Assembly: GCA_021464245.1 (NCBI GenBank)
Contig: JADCRB010000037.1
Location: forward strand, 4,046,056 to 4,110,055
Length of the DNA stretch: 64,000 nt
From: Carallia brachiata
Lineage: Eukaryota > Streptophyta > Magnoliopsida > Malpighiales > Rhizophoraceae
Direction: 5' to 3'
Shown here: positions 37,101 through 50,876 of the stretch, in pieces
Layout: every line of letters starts with the position of its first letter
Position numbering within the stretch: the stretch's first letter is position 1
Translations under genes and position numbers: made by a program
The notes under the pieces: generated by a model
Databases searched by the model: none
Told to the model about the DNA's origin: nothing
Seen by the model: only the letters and a program-made list of their open reading frames with translations

Positions 37101-40100
37101 CTCTCCTTTCTGTCTCAGTATTGGCCTTTTCATAATTAATATTTATTGCTATTTCTATATTGCTTATCCGTTTTCCCAGCAACACCATAAAAAATTTTGC
37201 AAACAAAATTTTATCCCACATGTTTCAAGAGATGTCACCAATCTTGATCAGATTGATATCTAGGTTCCAGTCAAGTTGATAAAATGCCCATATCTTTGTT
37301 CCAATTCCCAGAAACATTACAATTCTTTCTCATCACTACAAATCTAACAATGCATTTTGAGTTTGCACAAATAAGACTTGGTATAGTTTCTTTTTCTCGG
37401 ATCCATGCCGCATAGTTGACATGTTTTTGAATTGACTTTTTTAGTCACAACAATGGGCCACTTAATCATTTCTACATTGGCTTCATCTTCTTAATTACTA
37501 ATGGCCAAGGATCAGTTAACCAATCGCAAAGAAGCTAAGCTGAACACAGTCAGCGATTCCCTGCAGCTGATTTACAGTGAACCTACCACCTTGTCATCAT
37601 CCATTGAACATTTCACCCTGACAACTCTTTACTAAACCACATGGTTATTGGCAGGTTAATCATTAAAGCTTAGCAAGGACATAGCAAATAACCTGATAAC
37701 CAAATGCACAGCATGAACTTATGCATGTATGCAAATCAGTGCATCTCATCATGGTCTTACCTTCACATACATAAGGTTTCGATAGAGCTCTGGATCAAGG
37801 GTTGATAATTCATCAAGAAAGCTATACCGGCCTAAAAGCTTTTGAACAAAAACATGTGAAAAAGAGTAATCTAGTAAAATCCCTTCATATAAAGCTTTCC
37901 CGACAACTCTTCCAAGGAATTCGATCATCTGAATACCATTCTCCAGAAATTTTGCAGTCGGATTGGGAATAAGAAGCCTGTCCGAACTTGAGGTTTGAGA
38001 GAATAGGCCATACCTTAAACAATGAGCAAATGGTTTAAAGCATTATCTTCTGAAGAGAAAATAGTGAAAGAATGAAGAAACACTGCAAAATACTCAAAGA
38101 AACTTACTCGGGGGAAAAAACGGCTTTTGATATATCAGTCAGAAACTCCTTGGATAATCCACCATAGTCCAAGCCAGCCTCTGGTAGGCCACATTCGCTA
38201 ACAAATGAAACATGAATAGAATTCTTTAGCTTCGACCCAAGAGAATTCAGTTGCTGGAATCCATCTTCAACGATATGACTCCGGCGAACAACAATCTCAT
38301 ATGCTTTGGAACCAGGACCAGCGACTTCACCGGCCATTTTTTGAGAGACTTTGTCCATGTTGATAAGCTCTCTAAACATCTGAACCCTGCCAACAAACAA
38401 TGTAACTAAAGAGCTGGATAAGGATCCTAAGACAATAACAAAGAGAATGGTGTCACTACATGATGAATTCCAAAGGCCAATAGAGGGAAACTATAAGACA
38501 ACTGATAAACTAAGATTCAGGACCAAAGTCCATTTTGCATTCACTGTTGTCCCTAAATCCATTAACATAAAGATTGGAAGAGATATGGAGGGAGCTGATT
38601 AGGTGTTATTTTGAATCTATTTTTCTGGAGGGAAAGGGGTAGCTCCGAAGAAATGCAGTACAGCTACCTACCACCTGTGCTCACCTTTCTTCAAATGGAT
38701 ATACATGCGGAGTAGTAGTGATAATAGAACCAATGCTTGGAACACTCTCATCTGATTTGGCGTTAGCCAACAAAAATTCACGAGATCTTGCAGCAACTGC
38801 AATTGGTGGCCGGCTGTTTCTAGCAGGTGAAAGCCACAAAATGGGGGGACAAAACTGGTGCCTGCAATCCCTTTCATACATCAGATGTAAACATCTGATT
38901 GCTGAATCCATAAGGGGTCTATTGTGTTGACCAGCGCTATGAGCCAAGCCATTGTATACCAACGTATTGAGCACTGATGCAATTCTTTGTTGTCGCTCCA
39001 GTGTAAATGGAACCTACGTCAGTCCACAAGATGATCAAATAAATGAGCATGCACACCACACACACACACATGCAAACACATAAATAATCAAATAAGTACC
39101 CTACGGTAGTCCAGATGATCAGGCAGACTTTGGAACAGCCACTCACAGGAAGAGAAGGAAAAAAAAAAAAAAACCCTACCTGTTTTTCATAGAATTCTAT
39201 GTCATCAAGAACTAACAACAGGTGTGAATAGGTAGCACAGAACAGGTGAAGTAGGCACCCCATATCTTTTGAGACCTTTTGTGGACCACGTCTCAAACAT
39301 TCTACATCCCAAACATCAGTCACTTCCTCCTCGGCATGTTTACTATGTTGTCCATCAATCAAATTCACATAATCAGCCCCTGCCTGAGGCTTGCCTGTGA
39401 TTTTATTGAGTACATTGGTCCACTTGTTCCCTCCATCCCTTTTGGGCTGTTTTTTTTTTTTCTCAAAAGCCCCATGATTTCTGCCCTCTGAAATCCGGCT
39501 TGCATAAAAGCCATTACCAAGGGAAGGGCGTCCCACTTCAGGGAACAGTAAATTTTCCAATGCTTCCCATAAAGTAACAATATACCCAGGTGTAAATGAT
39601 AGCATATTAAGGACAGGCAAAGAACCAACCACAGGATTCAAGATTGAATATATCCTGATAATGCAAGAGTAGAAATGTGCAATATCAAGCAGTTCAAGCT
39701 TCCCCAAGAGTTTCATATTTCTGACTGATGAATCCACATCACCTCGAACATAGGCATCTGCCTTTGTGACTGCCAACAGTTTTGTTAGATGCCACTGTTG
39801 ACAGACAGGCGTGAGTAAATCCAGATATGTCATCTTTAAAGCACATCTTGATTCAGTCTCCCCCAGAACATTATTCATGGGCTCTTGACCATCTTGATTC
39901 CCCATTTCAGTCCATCCACTACTGTCATGACATGACAATAAACTTTCAGCAAGAGCAATAACAACTCGGAGATACAACGCAAGATCTGAACCTTGGATCC
40001 CTTCAGGATCCATAAAATCATTCTGATTCCCAGCAGCCAGACAAACAGTGTTTGCAAGAGCCCAACCAACTGGTGGAATCCCCTTTGAAGACTGCTCAGT

Positions 40101-42638
40101 TTTCAACTCATCCATCTCCAACATCTTCGTTAAGATATTATCTCCCAGAATCTGTCATCATCTGCCATAGTTTGATTAGTTACCACAAGTCTTGAATCAT
40201 AACCAGTCTACGAGGTTAAAACATAGAGCCTCAGAACATTAGGGACTTCCTAAAATATATTAGGTAGGACTGAATAAAGTTAAGTCAACTGTATAAAACT
40301 AAAATTAGTGCGAAAAAATAATGGAAGGATCCTCTGATCAAGAAAAATTAATGTGCTCCGTTGCCCTATATGCCAAGTATGAAGCTTTTGGTTTTAAGCA
40401 AGCCAAATATCCAAAAACATAAGACATCCACCAAAATGGACTAAAAATACAACTACAGGGCAAATATTTTGTGATATAACATTCATACAAAAAATAAAGG
40501 GTGAGTTTGGTTTAGCGATAAAGTTACTCCATTATGAAATGGAGGTCGCCCATTCGAATCACAAAAACAACCTCTATGTAAAAACAGAGTTAGGGCTGAG
40601 CCTTATGCACTAAGAGGCCATACACTTAAAAGGAAAACAAAAAAAAAAACAAAGAGAAAACTTGTTCATATATGTATGTGCAAATTTAATGCTTCTTACC
40701 AGGATTGTCTGGAAGCATTGTGAGAGAATAGACTTATGCTTTAGAGCAGGTGTAAGAATAGGAGGTAGACGCTGTGTGAGCCGAGGAATTGTAAGTACAA
40801 ACAACCAGTACTGAGAAGGTGCCTCCAATGGGTCAGTGCCAGTCAAATCAAAGTCTGTCACATGAAATGGTCTTAGAGCTAACGTTATTAAACTCGCTGT
40901 AATTAAGAACTTATCATCCGTCTGGACCACACTGCTTGTTTGAGGAGAACAAGGCCTTTTTTTCAAGTACCTCCTAATAGATTCATAAAGACCACTCTTA
41001 CGACTTCCCATAAACCTAACCAGATCCGTCACTGCTTCATCTGCATCCCTATAATTGTCATCAATAGCAGTTTTCCAAGCCTTTACATCAGTTAAGACAA
41101 CAAGAAGTCGCATTGCAAGGGAGGCAAGAACAGCAACATCTTCACTAGCTGCATGATTGTTATTTCCCTCAGCAAGAACGAATGAGCACAGACAAATCAA
41201 CTTTTGGGATTGATAAATCCAAATTCTTCTATCTTCAAGGGTATCCGATGCCAAGGAGCAAAAGTTCTTTCTTGAATCTATCCTTAAAAAGTACAAGTAG
41301 AAATGAGGTTGGATAGAAACAATGGAACAGGAAATAGTATAACTAAAGACAACAATATCAGGTCTTTGAAGATCTCTTGACAGAGGATAAAGGCCTTATT
41401 AAGGGGGATCAATGAGATGTGGTGGCTGCAAAAACATCAAAGAACTAAAGACAACACTGAGCTCCTTTATTTAAGTTATCCCCTGTGCAACCAAATCACC
41501 CACAAGCTGTTGTAATACATATCTGCTATTCAGGACTCCAGCTTGCAATTAGTAAAGAGTTCTAAACAGAATTTTGCGAGTGGTCCCAACTCACAGTCAT
41601 CAGGAACAATATAGCACTATTCATACATTTTGACACACCACCACACACAACTGCATAAGTAAAACATTAATATCTAGGAACTAGGCAGCATGAAGAAGGC
41701 AAATAAAAAAGATGAAGCCATTGCATGTAACAAGCTGATGAATAAAAATAACAAAGGCAAGTTCCACCATTGATCACCTTAACACAATAGCATTAATACA
41801 TAATTGCTCAACAACTTTAAAACGCAGAGGAACTGCTGTTCCACGGACTATGCAAATCAACAATTACAGAGATAGCTAACATAATATGCAATATTAGTAA
41901 GCAAAAGTGCATACCGGTAGAACTAATACTTTCCAGCAGGATATTGAAGCACTTCCGGATACAGTCAACATCCCTGGTGCGAATCTTCCGATGCCGCATG
42001 GACAAACATTCGATAAAGAATAGAAAAGGTCTCAAGAGATTGCCAGAAATCCAACCGGAGCTCATGGAACCGTCACGACAATCCACCATAGACTCCCATT
42101 CTTCCTGAATCCGCAAGGCTACCTTCTTTGTGGCTATGTATCGCCTCCAGACCCTCTGCAAGTAAATTTAACCAAGAAGCAACCGAATTAGAGTAATATG
42201 ATCACCAAAACCACTCGAAAAACGCAGAAAAAGAGGGCGAAACGCAAGCTTTATTTTCGTTAAAATTCATGATAATAATATTAATGATGATGATGATGAT
42301 GATTCTTATAGAAAAGAATGAAGGACCTGGACGAGTATGGCAGCGGCCCAGGCTCGCCTAGCGTAACTGCGAAGCTCCCTCTCAATAGAGACCTTCTCGA
42401 GCAGGGCGTCCCTCGATATCTCCCTCGCGCTCGCCCCCCGTAGAGACACCTGAACCAATTTTACGTTTCAACGGAGATTGAAAATCGGTTGACGAATTAG
42501 GGAAAAAAAAAAGGGAAATTAAATTGATTTTTTTTGAAAATCAGAAAATAGTGCAGTCAACAAATTAATTTCCGGAGAATCGGAAGGAGAGAGAGAGAGA
42601 GAGAGAGAGAGAACCTGATGCTTGCGAGGCTCGTCCAT
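34120..42638 (-). CDS. UPL7: HECT-type E3 ubiquitin ligase UPL7
   Basis: Fourteen exons on the minus strand give 1153 residues: 42638-42615, 42449-42327, 42155-41915, 41277-40700, 40151-39180, 39013-38685, 38386-38108, 38013-37761, 36369-36199, 36114-36022, 35692-35585, 34749-34633, 34380-34291, 34203-34120. All are GT-AG and in phase. It transfers ubiquitin from an E2 through a thioester to substrates. The N-terminus [20 protein letters not shown] and an IQ motif ([14 protein letters not shown], residues about 47-60) match UPL7. The HECT domain starts near residue 760 ([20 protein letters not shown]). The catalytic cysteine is in [16 protein letters not shown] (Cys1121, codon 34308-34306), and the protein ends in NTGFELS. 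Length agrees with Arabidopsis UPL7 (about 1140). Intron 4 holds a SINE-like insertion, intron 11 a 102-bp tandem duplication and intron 1 a (CT)n tract. Substrates are unknown. Confidence 0.95.
34791..34994. repeat. 102-bp tandem duplication in UPL7 intron 11
   Basis: TTAGACCAATG(C/T)GTA(C/T)GTG begins at 34791 and at 34893. Both copies run through TCTTTATCCAAGATAAACAC and end in AAGAACATTGCCA, with about a tenth of positions changed. Confidence 0.9.
40497..40615 (+). mobile_element. Au-like SINE remnant in UPL7 intron 4
   Basis: The segment has a degenerate pol III box A (GGTTTAGCGATAAAG), a box B-like CATTCGAATC, and the downstream block ACAACCTCTATGTAAAAACAGAGTTAGGGCTGAG. This matches my memory of the angiosperm Au SINE (…AACAGCCTCTTTGCAAAAACAGGGTAAGGCTG…). 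It sits on the strand opposite to UPL7. Ends and target duplication are not clear. Confidence 0.55.
42587..42614. repeat. (GA)n microsatellite at the start of UPL7 intron 1
   Basis: On the gene strand it is a (CT)n tract that begins within the splice donor region (GTTCTCTCT…) of exon 1. Confidence 0.95.
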
Positions 42639-43329
42639 GGAGCTGAGAGAGTATCAGATCGACCGGAACAAGCTTTGAGCTTTCGTCGATGGAGCCTAAG
42701 CCAAAACTGCAAGATTATATGGCAATGATTTTTCCGTTGTTGAGGAGCCCCTTTAAATACAACAGATTAACTTCCTACAGTTTTTTTCTTTTTCTTAGGT
42801 TGTTAATTATTCTTTTTACCGTTGAATTAAAAACTATGTTAATTTTTTCGAAAAAAAAAATAAATCAACGTGTTAACAAGAAGAATTTTTTGCCTCTATA
42901 ATTAAAAAAAAAAATATTTCGTGAGCTTATAATTCATAATATGTCAATAAAATTGTGTTTAGTCTCTTTCTTTCAATTAATTGATTTAAAATATCTTATA
43001 AAAAATAATTTGTTTCTTTTAAAATAAAAATAGAGAAGTAATTATTATATAAATTGATATCTAAAAGAAATTTAAGCACTGTTATGTAAGTACATAAATT
43101 TATAGTTAGATAACATCTATATTACAATCACTATATATATTTTATATAATAATAATAAAAAATATACATCAAAATAAATAATTTTATTTTTTTATTATAT
43201 ATTTTAATATTATGATTATATAAAATATAACAACTGTTACAATACGAATACTGTTTAATCATGTAAACACGTGGTCATGTAAGATTTCTTGAAGAAATTT
43301 ATTATGTATGCTGACTACTTTTTTTGGCA

Positions 43330-43735
43330 AAAAAGAAACAAGAACTTTTTTGTACGTCGCCTGAACTCCACCGCGTGAACAACGTTCTCTCCCTCCTCTC
43401 TCAAACCCAAAGTTCTCCGCCACCGCTGGCACTACCAGCCTCAATTCTCAAACAACCTCCACCGCGCAATTTCTTGTACCGTTACTTCCTTCTCTTTCTA
43501 TCAACCGAAACCCCCAGCCCTCTTTTTCTCTTTAGACTATCTCGACGGCTCAACTTTGCGCACCAAGCCGGTCGCTGAATCTCCGATAGACGTTGATTAT
43601 TTGCTCTATTCGCTTCGCTTGTCGGTCAAATTCGCTGATTTTGGTGTTTCAGAGAAGCAAGATTTGAAGAGGAAAGGGAACTTTTCAATTAACTGAACCT
43701 ACTCACAAGCTTCAAATTTTAACATATTAATCAAG
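43330..43735 (+). pseudogene. Unrecognised coding-like fragment
   Basis: This segment stands out from AT-rich surroundings by higher GC and few stops on the plus strand. Near its end one frame reads LDGSTLRTKPVAES, then VDYLLYSLRLSVKFADFGVS and a stop at about 43695. Upstream the plausible frame changes. No start, intron or family could be assigned. It may be a decayed exon or a retrocopy fragment. Confidence 0.2.
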
Positions 43736-45525
43736 AATGACTCAACATTCAGATTATCAATTGCATTCGAGCAAAATTCAGTACCGGGTTCCTTTACCAA
43801 ACAAAACTATATAAACAAGTAGAAAAAGAAAGAAAAGGTCAAAACAAAGCTTTAGTCCCAAAGAAAAAGAAAATATTAAAAATAGGAATCACCTGCAGTC
43901 AACCGCAGCATCAAAAGTGAACGAAACCAAAGAACCACCAAATTTACCTCATTCAGAACGACGCTTGTGTTATTTTTGTGCACATTCACAACATTCTTGA
44001 TCTTCTTGGCATGACTAATATAAGGAGGTGCCACCAACGGCTGAGGAGGCGGCGGCCTCATTGTCACGGCGGTGAGCCCATGGTAGGAGGGGGATACGAG
44101 AGACCCACCAACTGGACAAAGAACTGAATGAAGTCAGAGGAGGAGGTGGGGCGAAATTGGTTGTTATGGAAGTTGTAAGTGGCCAAGATTGGAAGTTGTG
44201 GCGGTGGCAGACAAAGTGCCGTTGAGGGTGGTCGATGGGATTGAGTCAGAGAGAAAGAGGGCTGGGCTACATTGTCGTGTACAAAGATCTGTAGTAAAAT
44301 GGGCCTGACTGACATTGGGTCAGTCCATGTTAAGTGGACTAAATACAGTTGAACAAAATTAAATCCTGAAAAAAAAGTTTATACCAACAAATGTTGTCAT
44401 ATATGGTGGGAGTTTGATACTATTTAATTAGAGGTATTGAGTTTATATTTTAAAAATGTAGTGACGTTAAATACCTATTATGAGACATTTCGTTGCCCTT
44501 CAGAATCCTACTTGAATCAGTTTAGATTAGTTAGTCTATTGAACTGGATACTGAGCAATTTTAGATAAAAAAAAACTGTAAACCAAAAAAAAAATTTATC
44601 TAAAAATAAATCATAGTTCGGAAAAAAAAATCATAGTGGCATCCGGCCCTAAAAAAAGTTTAAACTAAATAAAATTGCTTTTCAACTAACAATTTAAATT
44701 GTTTGTGTGATTGCTTAATCCTAACAATAATATTGTTCAATAAGTTACGCATCCAGCCTCCATAAGTGCCGGGTCTGCAAAATTTAGTTTTACCAATTGT
44801 TTGGATGAAAGGGGGCGGTGGATGCTAAAATGAGGGCTTTTTTTTTTTGAGAAATATGCTAAAAATGTGGTTGGAAAGCAAGAATGCCGGGTGGGAAGAA
44901 TTGAAAGGGAAATTAATGAAACACTGGTTGCAATCTTTCCTTTAAACAATTGATTTATTTATTTTTATTTGCATTCAACTTGGACTTTGAAACGGAATGC
45001 TAGGCAAAAGTTTTTTTTTTTTAATCTTTGTTTAACTATTTTTTAACCATTAATTAAAAAATAACTTTGGGTTTAACGATAAGTTTTCCTTACAGTCAAG
45101 AAAAAAAAAAAAAAAGATGAGTTCCCTTCTGCTTCTGTCTTTCAAGTTATCAACCAGCCCAACCCAAAGGATTCAATTTGGGTCCAACATCTAAAAATAG
45201 GTTAATCACATTCTTTTTGTCCTCCCTTTTCGATCCTGTCGACCCATCCCTTCCTTCCCAACGCTTGGTTTCTCAAACAAAAGTCAAAGAAAACACTAGC
45301 AAATGACAGGTTCAAACCTTTGGTAACCGTTAACTCACCCTCCTATTTCTCTTTGCACCACCTCTACGTACGCAAGCATCACGTCTCTCCCTCCAGCTCT
45401 CTCCCGCCCTCCGCAAGACCCATAAACAATCATTCATAACCATTCCCCACCCCCTCTCCATACAAGGGAAGAAGACAAAGAATCAAGGGAGACGCAAACA
45501 AAGAAGGGGTCCAAATCATCGAAAC

Positions 45526-45540
45526 ATGTCGGAACAAGCG
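45526..45540 (+). other. Possible orphan first exon (ATG + donor)
   Basis: A pyrimidine-rich, less AT-rich leader (about 45230-45525) resembles a plant promoter/5' UTR. It is followed by ATGTCGGAACAAGCG and then a splice-donor-like GTACGA. No downstream exon could be matched to it, so it may be a truncated gene, an RNA gene or chance. Confidence 0.2.
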
Positions 45541-48500
45541 GTACGAATTCTAGTTTTTTCTTTTCTCTGTCTTGTCTATCCATAAAAAAATAAAAAAATG
45601 CGTCATCATCAATTATATACTTTTTGTTAGGTTGAATTGCGAGGTAGTTGAATTTGTTATCTTGTGGAATCCTTTGGGTTGTTGAACCAGAACCCATTCA
45701 GCTATATCTTTATATGAGTTTGTACGTCTTTCAAAGAAATATAATTATAAGGTTATCATTAGACTTATTAGAACCTGCAGAAGAACATAGTCATTTGGCC
45801 AATAAAACGCCTTTGATTTTTATAAGCATTCACTCGGACTGATCAAGAAGCATCAAATGGGGGAGAACATTTCTGCATGAAAACTAATAATAACCATCTT
45901 TTAGCTAGGCGCATTGCATTTTGTACTTGTCACATGCTAAATTTGAGAATCTTTGTTAATTTAAGAAGCGTTTACTTTTGCTCCGTGATGTTAATCACAA
46001 TGTTTTATTTTTTTGATAAATAAAATTTTGAAACCTAAAGGCCCCAATGTGCATAATCCATGGATGGTGAGTGTCAAATATGAATTGATACAAGCTGACT
46101 CTAACTTCATATGGTTCGAAAAATAAAAATAAAATTCAACATCCTTTCCACAATTTTATATTTGGTGCAAAGTGTTCAAAGAGTGTGTGACCTCTCCCCG
46201 TGTCGCGGACAATGCAGTTGGAGGAGCATATACAGTTATAATTTTTCTAGGGAAAAGACTTGGACATATCATCTGCTGTTTTCATCAAGTGGTGTGCGCA
46301 CAAATCTGGCCGCATAGGCACTGGCCAGAGATTAACCTTTGATGTCCCCAAAAATGTCTGGTTAAAAATCTAGTTCATGGTCTGATTTTTGATTTACACA
46401 CGCATATGCTTATTATGTATAGACATAACGGGTAATAAACTTGGTCAGAGTACAATTTTCTTTTAAACGGATAAAAGAAAATTTATTCCAGTCTGGTAGA
46501 GCCAGGAGAACTGACAATGAGGCAAAGTGATGTTGAACGATACAGCAAAATTTTCAATTTCGATTAATATTGTGAGTCTTAACATTATCCTATATAATTT
46601 TTATGCTAGCTTCACAATTGACCATTCGCTGAGCATCCAACCAAACGGTTATAGATTTTATATCTTTGTATCTTAAGGCACCAATTAGTTATGGATGATA
46701 TGGTCTAGCAGTCTGCACAGGATTTAAGATGGGGAAAACTATAAATACACAGACAGATTGATGCTTTCCTTCTTTAAATGTCACGCTCTGAGGTTCACAA
46801 TTCAACTAGTTAGGACCTTGTGATTTTCACCCTTGTTATCTACACGAGTCACGACCACAAGATTTTGGACATTTGCCGAAGTGAAGTATTCGAATTTTGT
46901 TTTGAATATCGTACTTGTGGCCACTTACACAGCAGTTCGATGATAGTGCTACTCGACTCCGGCATAATGCTTGTCTGTATGCACTCGTGACCGAGTCGTG
47001 GACATATATATACTGACATATTTGGAGTGCCATATGAGTTTTGGACATTTGTACTGCTAAAACTGGTGAAGATGAACTCATCAGAATCTTGTTTTGTTTT
47101 GCCATGTGATTTTATGTATAGCACATGAACTATATAAATTTCTTTTAGTCGCAAATTTTGATTACCATATAAATTTTCTTAATCCATTGGCTTGGTATAC
47201 ATGTGACTGAAGTAAGTTTGTATCTTTAAAAAATATTACAAAAATACAAAAAATGAATATGGTTGTAGACCCAGACTTTTAAATATATAATCATATCTAT
47301 TAATTGCACTTTTCTTATCTTTTCGTTCATAATAATTAATAATTATGTTGAATAAGATGAACTTGTATCCAAGTTGTGTGTTTATTTCTTTGGTCTTCTT
47401 AATAAAATTTGTAACTTTAACTATTATTATTTATGGACCTCCGTCCCTGAAATTGTCATTTTTTTAATGATGTCTGTCACGGATAGCTAACTTACTTCGA
47501 CTCACATGTATTATATACAGCAGTCAACAGTTTGTGTGTGAGAGGAAGTTGTAGGCTGTAAGAATCTACGATACCAATATCAAAAGGGGGCAAAGCGCAT
47601 CTATGTGCCAAAACACACATTAATATAGCTTTGTAAGTTCTCTCAAGTTCTTCTTCTTTCCCCTTGTTATTGCCACTATATATATTGCGGCCATAGCTTT
47701 TATTACATTGATGCTTTAACCCTGACTTCTTGCATATATGTCGTCCCATTCAAATCATGCAAACGATAACTAATTAGCAAAGCTGTATTGGGAGCAAAAC
47801 CTGTGGTGCAAGAAATTTTGGGAGCCAAGCTATACAATAATAGTTTATTAACATTTATTTGTTACTAATAGTTGTATTAGTAATATTTCTTCTTATTGTT
47901 AGGATAAACATAATATATGTACATAACATGGCATTTTGGTTCGATTTATTTGACCACGGTTTCTTAACACAAAATCGAACAAAAAAATTTTAATTTTTAT
48001 TCGGTTCGGTTAACAAATTATAAATTTGGTTTGAATAACTAAAAATTTAATTTGCTTGGTTTAATTTTATCAATTAACCGAAATTTTCAGTTCTTTTAAC
48101 ACCACTAATATGTAGTCATGAAAGTGGAGCGTTACACGGTGTTTGCGAGAAAAAATGAGAACAGACTAATAAGAAAAAACATACACCCATCCAAAGATTT
48201 TGAAGTCTAAGAATTGTACAAATTTATATATTTGAAATCATGAAGCATAAAATAAAAATTCTCCTGTCCGATTCACGAAAAATTAAAAATTTCTTTGTTT
48301 TAATAAAATTTCTTTTGTATTGTAAGTGAAATTTCAAATATTTTCCCTAAAAAATGAAATTTCAAATATACCCTCAGTAGATGTATGATAAATACATCTT
48401 AAAAATTAAAAAATTTATAACGTAATATTGAAAAAGTAAAGCTGCTAAAATTCATCCAGGAGGGGGTTTTTTTTTTTTGTTCGGTTTTTTTTAGCACTGC

Positions 48501-48662
48501 AAGACATAGCCTAACAGATGTGGACTAATGCCAAATTTTATGCAGGAACATTTTTTTATGACAAATAATTTCTTTCACGTTAATTGTAGAACATACTAAT
48601 ATTCATAAATTAGCGAAAATATGCTTAGAAGTGCGGTCTTATACAAATTTTTTATAGACTAA

Positions 48663-49397
48663 GGGCTTGTTTGGGTTAACTGTTTAATATTACTGTTACT
48701 GATTATTTTTACTGATTGTTAATTGTTGATTCTTATTTGTTATTGCTGATTACTGATAAAATTAATGAAATATTTGGTTAATTTTATATTTACAATTACT
48801 GTTAAATAATGAAATGTTTAATTTAGACATCTAATTTATATAGATATATCATATTAAAAATTTTATTTTTATATTTTATAATTTTATGTTTTTATAATAA
48901 TATTTTATAAATAATATTGAGAATTGTTTTACTTAATTTTTAACTTTTTTTAAAAAAATATTAATTTTTACTAAATGATAAAATATTATATTTGAGATTT
49001 TTTTTATAAGTGTCCATATTAAAGAAAATTGAAGTGACAAAAATATTATTTAAGAATAATTGAAAAAATAAATTATTAAAATTATATAAATACTAATAAA
49101 ATAAATTATATCTAATTCATGTGACAAGTAAAAAAAATAATAGTAAAATTATATAAATATTCTTTAAATATAATTTAGTACATATAAATTATTATTAATA
49201 TTAAAAAATAAAAAGTAATCTAAAAAGTAGTAAAAAATAGTCTGAAACTACTTTTCAATCTGCTACTGTTTGAGAGTTAAATAAGGAAATAAGTAGAATC
49301 AAATAATAATACAAAAAAATTTACCAAACACTCATATTCCTACTTTTTAAAAATGAAACGCAAATACATCTCTTTAAAACCCTATCCAAACACCCCC
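48663..49397. mobile_element. Tourist/Harbinger-like MITE with TAA target duplication
   Basis: The left end is TAA|GGGCTTGTTTGGGTT and the right end ATCCAAACACCCCC|TAA. The termini are imperfect inverted repeats (GGGCTTGTTTGG versus GGGGGTGTTTGG) flanked by the 3-base duplication TAA (48660-48662 and 49398-49400). The interior is about 735 bases, AT-rich and non-coding. TIR sequence and TSD fit PIF/Harbinger. Confidence 0.7.
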
Positions 49398-49639
49398 TAA
49401 TTATTAATTAGATTGCATAAATAGTAATAAAGATAGTAATCAAGATATCTTAAACGTAACAATTTGGTAGCCTTAATTGGCAGTAAAATCAATGTGGCTG
49501 TTGACCAGACAAAAAAACAGTTGAATAAGGTAAATATATTGTGTTGACTTGCCGTCTCTGTTGTTTGTGGCTGACTGGTTGCTGTTCTTTCTAGAGCTGA
49601 TTAATAGCTAGGGAAAGGCTGTATGGCCTTTTTTTTGGA

Positions 49640-49817
49640 AGAATTTATGAAATACAATTAATTAGAAATTATTTATAATTGTATAAATTTATTGTGTAAT
49701 AAAAAAATAATAATTTATTTTTTAAAATTTGTAATAAATATAATTACATAATAAATCTAATAAATTACATTATGATAATATTTTTAATAAATTTCTTTTG
49801 ATCATACAACAGTATCC
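49640..49817. repeat. Dispersed AT-rich repeat, copy 2
   Basis: It matches 18560-18735 in order and spacing: TTGTGTAATAAAAAAATAAT, ACATAATAAATCTAATAAATTACA and a closing AAATTTC..GATCATACAACAGTAT block. Confidence 0.55.
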
Positions 49818-50876
49818 TAATTGCTATGTGTCCCAAGTGCTGGGTGGACAGCTCAAATGCTTTAGCCATTCAACTAAGCTATTTCGTATCTCTTTTTTTT
49901 TTTTTTTTTTTTGCTTAGAACAAAATAAACATTGTTTGATGCACTAAAACTTACTGTATTTCCATGCCAAATTATTATAAACATTCAAATTTGCAAAAAA
50001 AAATATATATTGTTATTGATATTTAGCTTTATGATTTAAGATTTATAAATTATTTAGTCAGGGAAAATGATCTTAAAAAAAAAAAACTTGATTTCATATT
50101 TGTATTCTTATTTGGAATATACATATAATAAAATTTTGAAAACAAGATTATTCTAATGAATGTGAATGTAATCTTGTTGTATAATATTTGAATTATATTT
50201 TTGTATAATACTTAAATTAAGTTGCATTAGATTATATTTTATATATTTATCTACCATTATATCTATGATAATTCAAATATAAAAAATTTATTAATTATAA
50301 ATGAATTTAATAATAAAATATTAAATCTGATTCAACTGGTGATCCATTGGTTAAACCAATACGTGAGTAATGTGGTCTTTCGACAAAGTTAATAATCAAA
50401 CCGAGTTTGACAATTATGTTTGGCAGCGTCACGTAAAATAAAAATTTTAAAATTTTCATTGTAACACATGTTCAAATTAAGTAAGAAAAAATTATCAAAT
50501 ATTATTAAATAAAATTATATAATTACTTATGTTACCATCTACGAAAAGTCACCAAACGAGTTTTCCATTCCAGAAATCGGCTCTAATAGTAACGTGCCTC
50601 TTAAAAAAAAATATAATAAATAAGTAGATGTAATAATAATGATATAGAAGTAGTGCTCACAACTGTTATTTTCAATAACATCGTTCGCTTATATTCTCGT
50701 CTGCTTTGAAACAAAAACTAACGTAATCTTTGTCTTTGAGATTGAAAACGGGAAGAAAGAACTAGAGCGTTTGTTTCTCCTGTTGCTGCTGCTGCTGCTG
50801 CGCTCCTTTTCTCGTTATTGTCGTCGTCTCTTCTGCAAAAGTAAAAGCAAAGACACAGATAGATAGAAAAGCTTGT

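Larger units (their letters stand above)
42639..50876. other. Gene-poor region between UPL7 and the TauE/SafE gene
   Basis: I find no complete gene. It contains the UPL7 promoter side, a coding-like fragment at about 43330-43735, a GC-richer stretch at 43900-44330 without a recognised product, a possible orphan first exon at 45526-45540, a Tourist-like MITE (48663-49397) and a dispersed repeat copy (49640-49817). The final 150 bases include a (GCT)n leader of the TauE/SafE gene. Confidence 0.6.
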
